64,000 nt of DNA from Vibrio fluvialis (GCF_900460245.1 NZ_UHIP01000001.1:2418001-2482000), one strand, 5' to 3'. Counted from the stretch's first letter, positions 8,583 to 17,889 are shown. Notes: generated by a model not told the origin, from the letters alone. Made by a program: numbers and translations.

Positions 8583-8632
8583 TTTTGCCGGTCAGAATGA
8601 CCGTCAAAATAAACCAGCGTATTTTTTGACGG
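8583..8632 (-). promoter_or_regulatory. Two overlapping, mutually exclusive inverted repeats in the agcS-like leader
   Basis: Repeat A: TTTTGCCGGTCA (8583-8594), GAA, TGACCGTCAAAA (8598-8609), 11 of 12 pairs. Repeat B: CCGTCAAAA (8601-8609), 14-base loop, TTTTGACGG (8624-8632), perfect 9 bp. Both use the arm 8601-8609, so in RNA only one could form. No U run follows either, so this is not a classical attenuator. As DNA it is three copies of the half-site TTTTGMCGG (8583 +, 8609 -, 8624 +), so an operator for a dimeric regulator is the alternative explanation. Confidence 0.5.
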
Positions 8633-9171
8633 GCGGATAATGCAACCTGAGGTAGTAAAAATCAATATGCAATCAAATTCATTTAATTGTTATTTTTTAC
8701 TATAAAATCACCATTCATTAACACGCAACCAATCAAAAACAACACAAAATTAGAACAAAACACCACACATATCGCAACATTTTAGAGCAAAAAGCAACCA
8801 TAAAAACCTTATTGCATAAACTTAATCTCATCCCCTGAGAATAAAGGGATGGGACGTTCAGGCCGGGAAATTTGTCAGCAAAAAGTCATATTTTGAAATC
8901 AAACGAACAAAAAATAACCACCCAATCATTCTGGCACGAACTCTTCAACACCTTTTTAACAACCTGCCGAACGCAATAAAAACGTTTGCGCAGTTCAATT
9001 GCTGATTTTTTACTCAAAATTTCCGTCAGAAAAGTGTGAATTCCAGTTGAAAAACTCATCAAAGCTTCATCCAAACGAAACAAATGAGAAACAAATCAAA
9101 GTTACGCTGCGGCTAACTGTGCTATTTAGACAGCACTCATGGAATGACAACAACGACAATGAGGCTAGATT

Positions 9172-9351
9172 ATGGATGACTTGCACTTCGATGAACTGTT
9201 GGATAGGGAAATCACGAAAATCCGCGCCAACCGAGCGAAACCGGTAAAGCGCATGTGGAGAGAGATCGAAGCCATTCGAGACAAGAAGCGATTGGAGAAA
9301 GAGCTTCTCGATATGGATATCTGTCTGGAGATTGACGACATCAAATTATGA
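9172..9351 (+). CDS. DUF3545-family small protein
   Basis: 59 residues, very charged: acidic start MDDLHFDELLDREI, a basic middle ending in KRMWREIEAIRDKKRL, and an acidic tail EIDDIKL. This matches what I recall of DUF3545 proteins, which are confined to Vibrio and relatives and have no known function. The charge blocks suggest a helical, possibly coiled-coil, interaction protein. The ribosome site is modest (TGAGGCTAGATT before the ATG). A terminator follows 4 bases after the stop. It is monocistronic. Confidence 0.75.
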   Translation: MDDLHFDELLDREITKIRANRAKPVKRMWREIEAIRDKKRLEKELLDMDICLEIDDIKL

Positions 9352-9354
9352 AAT

Positions 9355-9382
9355 AAAAAGGCACCGCTCGGTGCCTTTTTAT
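9355..9382. terminator. Bidirectional terminator between DUF3545 gene and hemerythrin gene
   Basis: AAAAAGGCACC (9355-9365), loop GCTC, GGTGCCTTTTT (9370-9380). The stem with A and T flanks serves both converging genes. Confidence 0.9.
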
Positions 9383-9401
9383 TATTTATCTCATTGCGCT
9401 A

Positions 9402-9953
9402 TCAGGTGCACTCGGATTCGCTTTTCCGCACTCGGCGGGCCAGCTGAGCAAAACGTTCGGCAATAGTCTCACCAAACACCGGATCATCTTCATTTTCGTT
9501 CCATTGCGACTCCACTTTCTGCCAATCGGCAACGGTAAACGTGCGATTGATCAGTGGCAGAATGGACTGCTCTTCCATTTCCAGATGGCGGCGCTGCGCA
9601 CTGATAAAGCTTTCCAGTTTCTCGATAATCACCTCTTGCGGCACAACCGCATCCTGCAGAATCATCTCAATGATATTGAGGAAAGCATGTGTCTGCTCGG
9701 AAAGCACCATGTGCTCTTTCTCCAGATCGGCCACCGTGTGGTGTTCACCATAATGCTGCATATAGTAGCGGTAAATGATGTCCTCTTTCGGGTGATGGAC
9801 GGTTTCAGAGTGACTGGCAAGGTAATCAACGATCTCTTTTACCAAGCTATAATTGATGGCTTGTTCGGCTTTAAGCAATTGCAGCTTGTCGCGCAGTATC
9901 GCCAATAGCCGAGTCATGTAGCCATGCTCGCGTCTGATTCTCTCAATCATCAT
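9402..9953 (-). CDS. Hemerythrin domain-containing protein
   Basis: 183 residues forming a predicted four-helix bundle. Di-iron ligand candidates are spaced as in hemerythrin-HHE proteins: EHGYM at residue 9-13, HSETVHHPKED near 53-63, EKEHMVL near 81 and RRHLEMEE near 123-130. Such domains bind O2 or NO, or store iron; with no fused signalling domain this one is probably a cytosolic O2/NO-reactive or iron-handling protein. Start: ATG at 9953 with GGGAG 7 bases upstream (a second ATG follows at once). A small dyad ACATA/TATGT lies at 9970-9982, just upstream. It lacks the ScdA N-terminal domain of YtfE. Confidence 0.85.
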   Translation of the reverse strand: MMIERIRREHGYMTRLLAILRDKLQLLKAEQAINYSLVKEIVDYLASHSETVHHPKEDIIYRYYMQHYGEHHTVADLEKEHMVLSEQTHAFLNIIEMILQDAVVPQEVIIEKLESFISAQRRHLEMEEQSILPLINRTFTVADWQKVESQWNENEDDPVFGETIAERFAQLARRVRKSESECT

Positions 9954-10044
9954 CGTGTTTCTCCCTTACACATACTTTATGTAAGTGTATATAAGGATTC
10001 AAAAACACGCTTTGATTCTGGTCGAAAAAACACCAATTAACACA

Positions 10045-10722
10045 TTAGTCGAGCTGTGGCTGCCAGTTGATTGGCGCTTTACCTTGCTGCTCAAGCAACT
10101 GATTGGTTTGTGAAAAGTGGCGACAACCCAAAAAACCGCGGTGGGCAGAAAGTGGCGACGGGTGCGGAGCCATCAGCACATGGTGCCGCTGACGATCGAT
10201 CATGCGGCCTTTCTTCTGAGCGTGCGAGCCCCACAGCAGAAACACAATCCCCTGGCCATTCTGATTGAGAGCATCAATCACGCGATCAGTGAAGGTTTCC
10301 CAGCCGGTATTGGCGTGCGAATGCGCTTGACCTTGTTCGACGGTCAGTACGGTGTTGAGAAGCAAAACGCCCTGCTCGGCCCAGCTTTTGAGATAGCCAT
10401 GGTTCGGGATCTGAAAGCCAGGAATATCCTGTGCCAGTTCCTTATACATGTTGACCAACGAAGGGGGAGTTTTGATGCCGGGTTGCACGGAAAAACACAG
10501 CCCGTGAGCCTGATTAGGCCCGTGATAAGGGTCTTGGCCGAGAATCACCACTTTCACCTGGTTAAATTCCGTGAAGCGAAATGCGTTAAATACGTCTTTC
10601 GCCGGAGGGAAAATTACCTTGCCCGCCTGTCGTTGTTGTTCAACGAATGCGAGAGTCTGCTGAAAATAGTCTTGCTGCTTCTCGGCACCAATAACGTCAT
10701 GCCAGGTCAGTGACTGAGTCAT
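10045..10722 (-). CDS. ung: Uracil-DNA glycosylase
   Basis: 225 residues, full length for family 1 UDG. The water-activating loop GQDPYHG carries the catalytic Asp64, followed by LCFSV (uracil-stacking Phe), [10 protein letters not shown], and the DNA intercalation loop [10 protein letters not shown] with the second catalytic His near residue 187. It removes uracil arising from cytosine deamination or dUTP misincorporation and starts base excision repair. AAGGATC precedes the ATG. The next repair gene on the same strand, nfo, lies 0.3 kb upstream, so ung (glycosylase) and nfo (AP endonuclease) sit together. Confidence 0.97.
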   Translation of the reverse strand: MTQSLTWHDVIGAEKQQDYFQQTLAFVEQQRQAGKVIFPPAKDVFNAFRFTEFNQVKVVILGQDPYHGPNQAHGLCFSVQPGIKTPPSLVNMYKELAQDIPGFQIPNHGYLKSWAEQGVLLLNTVLTVEQGQAHSHANTGWETFTDRVIDALNQNGQGIVFLLWGSHAQKKGRMIDRQRHHVLMAPHPSPLSAHRGFLGCRHFSQTNQLLEQQGKAPINWQPQLD

Positions 10723-10823
10723 AAAAGATCCTTATTACTTGAAGAATAAGGGCGATTGTACCCTGATTTCTTCTCAGACGTCAGGCATCAGTGATGACTC
10801 AGTGCGCATTCCGGCCATGCTCA

Positions 10824-10952
10824 TCAATGATGAGGACGACTACGTTGTGGAGAACGATGATGTCCCTGCCCATTCACATGACGATTGGGGACCGGCATGC
10901 GTGGCACAGAACGAGCGACTGAGTTAACGGCGAGCGATTTAGGTGCGTTCAT
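10824..10952 (-). CDS. Possible small basic ORF between nfo and ung
   Basis: 42 codons beginning MNAPKSLAVNSVARSVPRMP and ending in an Arg/His-rich tail RSPQRSRPHH. AAGGATG lies about 6 bases before the ATG, a good ribosome site, and a dyad (10978-10993) sits just upstream. I recognise no family. An unrelated frame of 62 codons runs through the same DNA on the other strand without a ribosome site. It may be a real small protein or chance. Confidence 0.35.
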   Translation of the reverse strand: MNAPKSLAVNSVARSVPRMPVPNRHVNGQGHHRSPQRSRPHH

Positions 10953-10977
10953 ATTGACATCCTTACTGACATGACAC

Positions 10978-10993
10978 TTACATGAAAATGTAA
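10978..10993. repeat. Dyad TTACAT-N4-ATGTAA
   Basis: A perfect 6-bp inverted repeat with 4-base centre, located 26 bases upstream of the 42-codon ORF start and 38 bases downstream of the nfo stop. Operator-like; no T run, so not a terminator. Confidence 0.4.
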
Positions 10994-11030
10994 TGAAAGA
11001 AAGATGCCAATATTGTGAATTAAGTCGGAA

Positions 11031-11909
11031 TTATAAATTCTGCAAATGAATTTCTCGCAACGCATTGATCTCATCGGCCCAAATATCAGGATCGATTGTC
11101 TCCAAAATCAATGGGATACCATTGAAACGGGGATCTTTTGCGATGTATTCAAAGCAGCTCCAGCCGATCTCCCCTTTACCCAATGAATGGTGGCGGTCAA
11201 CGCGGCTGCCATGAACAGACTTTGAGTCATTGATATGCATTGCCCTTAAATAGTGCATGCCCACAATGCGCTCGAACTCGGCAAACGTGGCTTCACATGC
11301 TTCAGGGGTGCGTAGATCGTAACCCGCAGCAAACGTGTGGCAGGTATCGAGACACACGCCGACACGCGACTTATCTTCAACCTGATCAATAATTTCGGCC
11401 AGATGCTCAAAACGCCACCCGAGGTTGGTTCCCTGCCCGGCGGTGTTTTCAATCACCGCAATCACCTCAGGAACGGCCTGATGTGCGATATTGATCGATT
11501 CCGCAATCGTACGCAGACACTCCGCTTCACTCACCTGCTTTAGGTGGCTACCCGGATGGAAGTTGAGTAACGTTAGCCCCAATTGCTGACAGCGCTGCAT
11601 TTCATCGATAAATGCTTCGCGTGACTTCTCCAGCTTGTCAGCTTCCGGAGCTCCAAGGTTAATCAGGTACGAGTCGTGCGGCAGAATGTGTTCTGCGGCA
11701 AATCCCAAACGCTGACAATTCGCTTTAAAGGCACGAATCGTGGCCGCTTCAAGCGGCTTCGCCACCCACTGGCGTTGATTCTTAGTAAACAGTGCAAACG
11801 CATTAGCACCAATCTCTTTGGCGCGCACTGGTGCCTGATCAACACCACCTGAGGCCGACACATGTGCGCCGATGAACTTCTTCCCAAAATCGATTTTACT
11901 GTTTGTCAT
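11031..11909 (-). CDS. nfo: Endonuclease IV (AP endonuclease)
   Basis: 292 residues, a TIM-barrel AP endonuclease with three zinc ions. Family signatures are visible: GAHVSASGG at the N-terminus, FHPGSH near residue 116, [22 protein letters not shown] and [22 protein letters not shown], which carry the zinc-binding His, Glu and Asp residues. It cuts DNA 5' of abasic sites and trims blocked 3' ends in base excision repair, downstream of glycosylases such as the neighbouring Ung. The ATG is taken at 11909. In E. coli it is SoxRS-controlled; I see no clear soxbox here. Confidence 0.96.
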   Translation of the reverse strand: MTNSKIDFGKKFIGAHVSASGGVDQAPVRAKEIGANAFALFTKNQRQWVAKPLEAATIRAFKANCQRLGFAAEHILPHDSYLINLGAPEADKLEKSREAFIDEMQRCQQLGLTLLNFHPGSHLKQVSEAECLRTIAESINIAHQAVPEVIAVIENTAGQGTNLGWRFEHLAEIIDQVEDKSRVGVCLDTCHTFAAGYDLRTPEACEATFAEFERIVGMHYLRAMHINDSKSVHGSRVDRHHSLGKGEIGWSCFEYIAKDPRFNGIPLILETIDPDIWADEINALREIHLQNL

Positions 11910-12071
11910 TTAATCACTTTACACTTTCAGTTCCACCGCCTAACTGCCTGATCTTGCGTTATCCAAGTCAAGTTGGCGACTAGTTTTGTAGTAAAATTAC
12001 AACAAAACTACAGTTAAAATTTGTTTTAATATTTAAAATAAATTGTAATTATTTTGTTTTTAAACAACTTA

Positions 12072-12085
12072 TTGACCAAAATCAA
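12072..12085 (+). promoter_or_regulatory. Upstream FNR box of grcA
   Basis: TTGACCAAAATCAA matches the FNR consensus TTGAT-N4-ATCAA with one change. Its centre (12078.5) lies exactly 53 bp upstream of the second box. In E. coli yfiD an upstream FNR dimer at -93.5 down-modulates the promoter. Confidence 0.75.
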
Positions 12086-12124
12086 ATTATTTACCTTGAT
12101 AAAAATAAGGTTTATTGTTGTTTT

Positions 12125-12138
12125 TTGACTTAAATCAA
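12125..12138 (+). promoter_or_regulatory. Promoter-proximal FNR box of grcA
   Basis: TTGACTTAAATCAA, one change from consensus FNR. With the -10 TATAAT at 12163-12168 and an estimated start near 12173-12175, the centre (12131.5) falls at about -41 to -43, the class II activator position. This predicts strong anaerobic induction of grcA. Confidence 0.8.
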
Positions 12139-12162
12139 TACTATCTCTAAGGATATTGATTA

Positions 12163-12168
12163 TATAAT
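12163..12168 (+). promoter_or_regulatory. -10 element of the grcA promoter
   Basis: A perfect TATAAT 31 bp downstream of the FNR box centre and about 66 bases before the grcA start codon. No good -35 hexamer is present, as expected for an FNR-dependent promoter. Confidence 0.7.
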
Positions 12169-12234
12169 ACGAAGCTCAACAAGGTTTGAAAATTAACACC
12201 AATAATTGCCACGTTTGTGGACTAGGAGATAGTG

Positions 12235-12612
12235 ATGATCCAAGGTATCCAAATTACTAAAGCCGCTAATGATGACCTACTTAACTCAATTTGGCTAATC
12301 GACAATGAAGCGAATGAAGCGCGTTGTGTTGCTGCAGTCGCTGGCTACGAAGCTGATCAGGTTGTCGCATTGAACGAACTGGGCGAATTCGAAAGCCGTG
12401 AAGTTGCGATTGAAGCGGCGCCTCGTATCGAAGGTGGCCAACACCTGAACGTGAACGTACTAAAACGTGAAACTCTGGAAGATGCCGTAGCAAACCCAGA
12501 AAAATACCCACAGCTGACCATTCGCGTGTCAGGCTACGCGGTACGTTTCAACTCTCTGACTCCAGAACAGCAACGCGACGTTATCGCGCGTACTTTTACT
12601 GAGTCGCTATAA
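12235..12612 (+). CDS. grcA: Autonomous glycyl radical cofactor GrcA (YfiD)
   Basis: 125 residues. The C-terminal half is the spare glycyl-radical domain: [19 protein letters not shown] with the radical Gly at residue 100, nearly identical to the end of pyruvate formate-lyase. GrcA replaces the oxygen-cleaved C-terminus of PFL and restores activity on return to low oxygen. The N-terminus [18 protein letters not shown] matches E. coli YfiD. I use the ATG at 12235 (AGGAGATAGTG before it); a GTG directly precedes it. It is a monocistronic gene with two FNR boxes upstream and a terminator downstream. Confidence 0.97.
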   Translation: MIQGIQITKAANDDLLNSIWLIDNEANEARCVAAVAGYEADQVVALNELGEFESREVAIEAAPRIEGGQHLNVNVLKRETLEDAVANPEKYPQLTIRVSGYAVRFNSLTPEQQRDVIARTFTESL

Positions 12613-12624
12613 TCTCAGATGCAT

Positions 12625-12658
12625 GAAAAAAGCGGTGCCTAAGGCGCCGCTTTTTTTA
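12625..12658 (+). terminator. Terminator of grcA
   Basis: AGCGGTGCC (12631-12639), loop TAA, GGCGCCGCT (12643-12651) with one G-T pair, then a run of T. It follows the grcA stop by 20 bases. Confidence 0.9.
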
Positions 12659-12725
12659 TTCTCTCTGCTGGCAACGGTAACCAAAGCTCAAGTTAACCTT
12701 GGTTCCGCATGATTCATCAGGCCGA

Positions 12726-14009
12726 TTAAGGCTGCACTTTTACCAGCAAGGCTTTCAGAGCATCAAAGTCATTATCGAGATCAACTGACAACAGCTCCAT
12801 CACCGCATGTTTGGCGAGCGGCGCGGGCAGTTCGATATCCGTACCTAAAATCTCATCGACGACTTCTTTGAATTTCGCCGGATGCGCTGTACACAAGAAC
12901 AGACCGGTTTCGCCCGGTTTCAGTTGCTCGCTGAGTACCCGGTAAGCGATCGCGCCATGTGGTTCACACAAATAGCCCAGTTCATTGAGCTCTTGTACCG
13001 ATTGCGCGCTTTCGTGATCAAGCACCGCACCTTTGCCCAATGTTTCCAGGCCCCAATCTTTCAGGCGGCACAGCTCTTCAATGCGTGGCCAGTTGTTTGG
13101 CTGGCTTACATCCATCGCATTCGATGTGGTTGCGACCGTCGGTTTTGGATCCCATTTACCGGTTTCCAGATAACGAGGCACAGTGTCGTTGGCGTTCGTT
13201 GCGGCAATGAAACGTTTGATCGGCAGACCCAGCGCTTTGGCCAGCAGGCCTGCAGTCAGATTACCGAAGTTACCACTCGGGACCGAAATCACCAGGTTCT
13301 CGCGCTCTGCCTTGCTCATCTGCGATGCCGCTTCAAAGTAGTAACAGATTTGCGCCATCAGGCGGCTGATGTTGATAGAATTCGCGGAGTTGAGGCCGAT
13401 CTGCTGACGCAGCTCAGCATCATCAAACGCTTTTTTCACTAACGCCTGACAAGCATCGAAGTCGCCATTGATGGCCACAGTATGAATGTTCTTACCCAGC
13501 GTACAGAACAGCTTCTCTTGCAATGGGCTGATCTTGCCTTTCGGATACAGAATCACCACATTGATGTCTTCCATGCCGTAGAAGGCGTGGGCAACCGCCG
13601 CACCGGTATCACCCGATGTTGCGGTCAGAATGGTGATCTTACCGCCGTTAGAAACCGCTGCCAGAGATTGGGCCATAAAACGACCACCAAAGTCTTTAAA
13701 CGCCAGCGTAGGACCGTGGAACAGCTCCAGCGCATAAACGCCGTCTTTAACTGACTTTATGGGCGCAGGGAATTGGAAGGCCGCATCCACCATCGCGTTC
13801 ACTTTTTCTTCCGGTAGCTCATCGCCAATCAGCGCAGACAGAATTTTGGTGCTGCGAGAGACGAAATCTTCCGCCAGCAGTGCATCAATGTCGTCAAACT
13901 TTGGCAATTCCGACGGGAAAAACAGGCCTTGGTTGCGGCCTAATCCTTGGCGCACGGCTTGGCCAAAGGAGACTTGTTCATCATTTTCTTTTATGTTGTA
14001 AAGCTTCAT
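12726..14009 (-). CDS. thrC: Threonine synthase
   Basis: 427 residues, fold-type II PLP enzyme of the short gammaproteobacterial type. The PLP lysine lies in [15 protein letters not shown] near residue 104; the phosphate-binding loop is [12 protein letters not shown] and the N-terminal [19 protein letters not shown] matches E. coli ThrC. It converts O-phosphohomoserine to threonine, the last step of the pathway. Its ATG overlaps the thrB stop by 4 bases, so it is coupled to thrB. It is the last gene of thrLABC; only a weak hairpin (12679-12704) is visible after it. Confidence 0.97.
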   Translation of the reverse strand: MKLYNIKENDEQVSFGQAVRQGLGRNQGLFFPSELPKFDDIDALLAEDFVSRSTKILSALIGDELPEEKVNAMVDAAFQFPAPIKSVKDGVYALELFHGPTLAFKDFGGRFMAQSLAAVSNGGKITILTATSGDTGAAVAHAFYGMEDINVVILYPKGKISPLQEKLFCTLGKNIHTVAINGDFDACQALVKKAFDDAELRQQIGLNSANSINISRLMAQICYYFEAASQMSKAERENLVISVPSGNFGNLTAGLLAKALGLPIKRFIAATNANDTVPRYLETGKWDPKPTVATTSNAMDVSQPNNWPRIEELCRLKDWGLETLGKGAVLDHESAQSVQELNELGYLCEPHGAIAYRVLSEQLKPGETGLFLCTAHPAKFKEVVDEILGTDIELPAPLAKHAVMELLSVDLDNDFDALKALLVKVQP

Positions 14010-14977
14010 AGCTCACTTCCTGTAACTTTCGAACCGTTCTTGTCGAGGCGACAAATGTGTACGAATCCTTCTTCATTTTGGACGTAGTTTTGTTCAAGCC
14101 AACGAGCGACACGCTCTGCGACATCTTTATCTTTGCATACGCTAAACAGCGTTGGACCACTGCCTGATATCCCGGTCGCCAGTGCTCCTGCAGAGGCCGC
14201 GTATTTACGCGCATCGGCAAAGCCAGGCAGCAGTTTCTCACGATACGGCTCCGCGATCACGTCTTTGATCATCTTCGCCGCCAGCTCTGGCTGGTTGGTA
14301 TGGCAAGCGTGAATAAAGCCCGCCAGATAGCGTCCGTGAGCGATGATATCCTGACGACGGTATTGAGAAGGCAGAATCGCACGCGCTTCCGCGGTGGATA
14401 CTTTGATCCCCGGATACGCCATCACCCAGTACCAGTCATCAAAACACGGCACTTCCTGACTGATGATGCCGAGTTCTTCCAGCATGAGTTGTACGCCGCC
14501 CAGATAGCAAGGTGCCACGTTGTCGTAATGCACACCACCGGAGATCTTGCCCTCCATTTCCCCCATCAGTGCCAGCAGCTCAGTTTCATTCAGTGGTTGG
14601 CCATGGAAGCGGTTAAGGGCATCGAGTGCAGCGACGATCGAACAGGCACTGGAACCCAGTCCCGAGCCGATCGGCATGTTTTTCTCCAACGTCATTTCCA
14701 GCGGTTTGAGCGCAATTTGCTTTTTATCCAGCTCGCGCGCAAACACGGTCCAACAATCGTACACGATGTTTTCTTTCGGATCCGTTGGCAGCTTAGAGAC
14801 AAAACTGCCCGCGGTTTTCAGTGTGAACGGTTCGCTGCCCGCTTTGACCTGCACGCGGTCACCAAGCAGAGTGCCGTCGATCGGGGACACGGCGGCCCCC
14901 AGCACATCGAACCCGACACTGACGTTACCGATCGATGCCGGTGCATAAACGACGACACTCATATCACTTGAACTCAT
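14006..14977 (-). CDS. thrB: Homoserine kinase
   Basis: 323 residues, GHMP kinase family. The ATP loop [12 protein letters not shown] lies near residue 96, and the C-terminal [13 protein letters not shown] is the third GHMP motif. It phosphorylates homoserine to O-phosphohomoserine. The ATG at 14977 follows the thrA stop by 3 bases and has AGGGG about 8 bases upstream; a second in-frame ATG five codons later would give the N-terminus [13 protein letters not shown] seen in other species but has no ribosome site. Expression is coupled with thrA and thrC. Confidence 0.96.
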   Translation of the reverse strand: MSSSDMSVVVYAPASIGNVSVGFDVLGAAVSPIDGTLLGDRVQVKAGSEPFTLKTAGSFVSKLPTDPKENIVYDCWTVFARELDKKQIALKPLEMTLEKNMPIGSGLGSSACSIVAALDALNRFHGQPLNETELLALMGEMEGKISGGVHYDNVAPCYLGGVQLMLEELGIISQEVPCFDDWYWVMAYPGIKVSTAEARAILPSQYRRQDIIAHGRYLAGFIHACHTNQPELAAKMIKDVIAEPYREKLLPGFADARKYAASAGALATGISGSGPTLFSVCKDKDVAERVARWLEQNYVQNEEGFVHICRLDKNGSKVTGSEL

Positions 14978-14980
14978 TGA

Positions 14981-17440
14981 TTAAACCCCTAATTTCCAGC
15001 CTAAAGTACGCATCACATCAGAGAATACGCCTGCGGCAGTCACTTCTGTCCCTGCGCCGTAACCGCGCAGAACAAGAGGAATTGGTTGGTAGTAGCGGCT
15101 GTAGAACGCCAACGCGTTCTCGCCATCTTTAATTTTGAACATTGGGTCATTTTCATCGACCATGGCAATGCGCACGCGGCACTGACCATCGGCAATCTCG
15201 CCCACATAACGTAACACTTTGCCTTCTTGTGCAGCTTTATCGCACAACGACTTAAAGTATTCATCCGCTTGCGGCAGACGCGCCATAAACTCGTCAACAC
15301 TGCCCGAGGCATCAAAACCCGGTGGCAGAGCTTGCTCGACGATCACATCATCCAGCTCTAACACCATGCCGGATTCACGCGCCAGGATCAGCAGTTTGCG
15401 CGCCACATCCATACCCGACAGATCGTCACGCGGATCCGGCTCAGTAAAGCCTTTGTCTTTCGCGACCGTGGTTGCCTGACTGAACGACAATCCTTCATCC
15501 AGTTTGCCGAAGATAAACGATAACGAGCCCGACAAAATGCCGTTGAATTTTTCCAGTTCATCACCTGCCGCAATCAGGTTTTGCAGGTTTTCGATCACCG
15601 GCAGGCCAGCACCAACGGTTGTTTCGTACATCAACTTACGACGCGAATGACGCGCAACTTCGCGTAGCTGGTAGTAGTAAGCCATGCTGGCGGTGTTGGC
15701 TTTTTTGTTTGGTGTCACGACGTGGAAACCCGCGGCCAGGAAATCTGCATACTGGCTGGCAATTTCATCGCTCGACGTACAGTCAACCAGCACCGGGTTA
15801 ATGATGTGGTTACGTTGCACAAGGGCAATCAGACGCGCCAGTGAGAATTCTTCGGTCGCAGCAGTCATGCGATCGCGCCAGTGATCCAGCGGCAGACCTT
15901 CGCTATCAAGCAGCAACCCTTTACTGTTGGCGAGGCCACACACACGAATCACAATGCCTTTATCGGCCAGTTTGGCTTGCTGACGATGGATCTGATCCAC
16001 CAACTCACCACCCACGCCACCGATGCCCACCACAAACACATCCAGGAAGTGTTTCGAGTTGAACAGGTTCTCGTGACACGCCTTGATCGCTGAAGACACT
16101 TTGTCTTCCGGGATCACTGCAGAGATCGCGCGCTCAGATGAGCCTTGTGCAATCGCGACAATGTTAACGTGTGCTTCAGTCAGCGAGGCAAAGAACTGCG
16201 ATGCGACACCGCGAGATGTGCGCATACCGTCGCCCACCAGTGTGATGATCGACAGATCTTCCATAAATTCGACCGGTTCAAGCAGGCCATCTTTCAGCTC
16301 CAGCTCAAAGGTTTCCGCCAACGCTTGTTGTGCCAGTTGTTTGTGCTCCGCTTCAATACAGAAGCTGATGCTGTATTCAGAGGACGACTGAGTGATGAGC
16401 ACAATCGATACGCCCGCGGCAGACATCGCACCAAATACTCGGCTCGCCATGCCAACCATGCCTTTCATGCCCGGACCGGAAACGTTCACCATGGTGAGAT
16501 TGTTGAGCGTGGTGATGCCTTTGATTGCCAGCTTATCTTCACCAGTATCCTGACCGATCAGAGTGCCGGGGCCTTGCGGGTTGAAGCTGTTTTTAATCAG
16601 GCAAGGAATGTGGAACTGAGCAATCGGTGCGATGGTTTTCGGATGCAGGACGGACGCACCGAAATAAGAGAGCTCCATCGCTTCCTGATAACTCAGGGAT
16701 TTCAGCAGACGAGCATCGTCAACCAAGCGCGGGTCACAGTTGTAAACCCCGTCAACGTCAGTCCAGATCTCGCAGCACTCGGCGCGCAGACACGCGGCCA
16801 GAACCGCCGCAGAATAGTCCGAACCATTGCGTCCAAGGCAAACCAGTTCACCTTTTTTGTTACCCGCGGTGAAACCCGGCATGATGTTGACGTGATTGGC
16901 TGGCAGTGGGTTTTGCTTGAAGTGCTGAGTCGACGCTTCAACATCGACCATCGCTTCCAGATAATCACCTTTTGCCAGCAGGTATTTAACCGGGTCAATA
17001 AGGTTTGCCGCCAGACCTTTGGCTTCCATGACGGCTTTCATCAGTTGGATGGAAACGCGCTCTCCTTTGCTGATAATGCGAGCATTGACATTATCCGGGC
17101 ACATACCAAGCAGGTTAATGCCGTGGACAAACTGACGCAGCTGAGACATCGATGTGCGAACCTGGTTATCAAATGCGCTGCCATCGATAGCAGGCAGGAC
17201 CGCTTTGATGTCCTCAAACAGCACTTGGAATGACGTTTCCAGCTCGGTAATTTGTAACTCGGCTTCGCCATTGCGCAGTGCGCTTTCAATCACCGCAACC
17301 AGTTTATTGGTTGTTTTTCCAGGAGCAGAAAGAACGACGGCCACTTCTTCCTGTTGTGCATTGTTGGCAATGATATCTGCCGCTCTTAAAAAACGGTCAG
17401 CATCTGCTAACGATGAACCTCCAAACTTTAATACTCGCAT
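14981..17440 (-). CDS. thrA: Bifunctional aspartokinase I / homoserine dehydrogenase I
   Basis: 819 residues, against 820 in E. coli ThrA. Aspartokinase domain first ([18 protein letters not shown], then [17 protein letters not shown]), two ACT regulatory modules in the middle (near residues 320-460, for example [20 protein letters not shown]), then homoserine dehydrogenase with the NAD(P) fingerprint [15 protein letters not shown] and catalytic region [11 protein letters not shown]. It makes the first and third steps to threonine and is expected to be feedback-inhibited by threonine. I take the ATG at 17440, preceded by GGAGGAAGGG; a longer frame to 17545 would run through the attenuator. 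Confidence 0.97.
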   Translation of the reverse strand: MRVLKFGGSSLADADRFLRAADIIANNAQQEEVAVVLSAPGKTTNKLVAVIESALRNGEAELQITELETSFQVLFEDIKAVLPAIDGSAFDNQVRTSMSQLRQFVHGINLLGMCPDNVNARIISKGERVSIQLMKAVMEAKGLAANLIDPVKYLLAKGDYLEAMVDVEASTQHFKQNPLPANHVNIMPGFTAGNKKGELVCLGRNGSDYSAAVLAACLRAECCEIWTDVDGVYNCDPRLVDDARLLKSLSYQEAMELSYFGASVLHPKTIAPIAQFHIPCLIKNSFNPQGPGTLIGQDTGEDKLAIKGITTLNNLTMVNVSGPGMKGMVGMASRVFGAMSAAGVSIVLITQSSSEYSISFCIEAEHKQLAQQALAETFELELKDGLLEPVEFMEDLSIITLVGDGMRTSRGVASQFFASLTEAHVNIVAIAQGSSERAISAVIPEDKVSSAIKACHENLFNSKHFLDVFVVGIGGVGGELVDQIHRQQAKLADKGIVIRVCGLANSKGLLLDSEGLPLDHWRDRMTAATEEFSLARLIALVQRNHIINPVLVDCTSSDEIASQYADFLAAGFHVVTPNKKANTASMAYYYQLREVARHSRRKLMYETTVGAGLPVIENLQNLIAAGDELEKFNGILSGSLSFIFGKLDEGLSFSQATTVAKDKGFTEPDPRDDLSGMDVARKLLILARESGMVLELDDVIVEQALPPGFDASGSVDEFMARLPQADEYFKSLCDKAAQEGKVLRYVGEIADGQCRVRIAMVDENDPMFKIKDGENALAFYSRYYQPIPLVLRGYGAGTEVTAAGVFSDVMRTLGWKLGV

Positions 17441-17472
17441 CCCTTCCTCCAAATTCTCTGAAAATTGGTATA

Positions 17473-17510
17473 AAAAAAGGCCTGTATCGGTTGGGATACA
17501 GGCCTTTTTT
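17473..17510 (-). terminator. Threonine operon attenuator
   Basis: AAAAAAGGCCTGTATC (17473-17488), loop GGTTGG, GATACAGGCCTTTTTT (17495-17510): a perfect stem of 16 bp including the A/T flanks. It lies on the minus strand between the Thr/Ile-rich leader peptide and thrA, 32 bases before the thrA ATG, the place of the E. coli thr attenuator. Confidence 0.92.
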
Positions 17511-17525
17511 GTGAATTTTTTACGC

Positions 17526-17579
17526 TCAGCAGCCTGCCCCAACATGCGTAATGTCGGTAATAATAATGGTGGTGGTCAT
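17526..17579 (-). CDS. thrL: thr operon leader peptide
   Basis: 17 residues, [17 protein letters not shown]: five Thr and four Ile codons, the regulatory residues of the E. coli thr leader. The stop lies 16 bases before the attenuator stem. Ribosome stalling at the Thr/Ile codons under starvation should prevent terminator folding. The ATG at 17579 has no clear ribosome site. An in-frame ATG at 17603 would give 25 residues beginning MINNSLVV, with weak AAGA upstream; either start is possible. Confidence 0.82.
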   Translation of the reverse strand: MTTTIIITDITHVGAGC

Positions 17580-17641
17580 TACTACTAGGCTGTTATTAAT
17601 CATAGAAATCTTGCGTAACTCGTGTGTTTGCGTGCCTCTAC

Positions 17642-17670
17642 GTTTAACTCATTTCTGCGCAAATAGTCAA
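17642..17670 (-). promoter_or_regulatory. Probable thr operon promoter
   Basis: On the minus strand TTGACT (17665-17670), 17-base spacer, TTAAAC (17642-17647). The predicted start near 17635 would give a 5' untranslated region of 30 to 55 bases before the leader peptide. Confidence 0.55.
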
Positions 17671-17889
17671 CGAAAAAATTGTTTTTTTTCGCATCTCTTT
17701 CAAATCTTGCCGCTAAGTTGCTAAATCATCTGGATTCATATGATAGAGTGACGATTAAATAATCAAATCATCCGTTAAACAAAACAACTCGTTGCTCAAT
17801 TTTGCTCAGCAGGTGCAAAATTTTTGTGCTTAACTTAGGGGTACCGCAGTGGAAAGCGTACGCCCAATAATCAATACAAGGAGGGTATC

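Larger units (their letters stand above)
8477..9171. other. Long divergent intergenic region (agcS-like leader and DUF3545 upstream region)
   Basis: About 695 bases separate the symporter start (-) and the DUF3545 start (+). The symporter-proximal 160 bases are rich in inverted repeats (8536-8632, listed separately). Further out there is a weak hairpin CATCCC/GGGATG (8829-8851). Two frames of 65 and 82 codons occur in the rest but have no family resemblance, and I do not call them. Much of the remainder is AT-rich. Confidence 0.55.

Noticed and set aside
8477..8665. 63-codon N-terminal extension of the symporter frame
   Set aside because: No membrane or family similarity, passes through the leader hairpins, and a good ribosome site plus the family N-terminus point to GTG 8476.
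8477..8870. Glycine riboswitch upstream of the agcS-like gene
   Set aside because: The conserved aptamer cores expected for tandem glycine riboswitches are not visible on the minus strand.
8886..9247. 65- and 82-codon frames in the long intergenic region
   Set aside because: No ribosome site, no family resemblance, and the second overlaps the DUF3545 gene in another frame.
10739..10927. 62-codon plus-strand frame between ung and nfo
   Set aside because: No ribosome site and no recognisable family; the opposite-strand 42-codon ORF is better supported.
16145..17233. 362-codon antisense frame opposite thrA
   Set aside because: Shadow of the aspartokinase coding sequence, with no recognisable domain.
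17441..17545. Upstream extension of thrA
   Set aside because: It would read through the attenuator stem; [10 protein letters not shown] with GGAGG upstream is the known family start.
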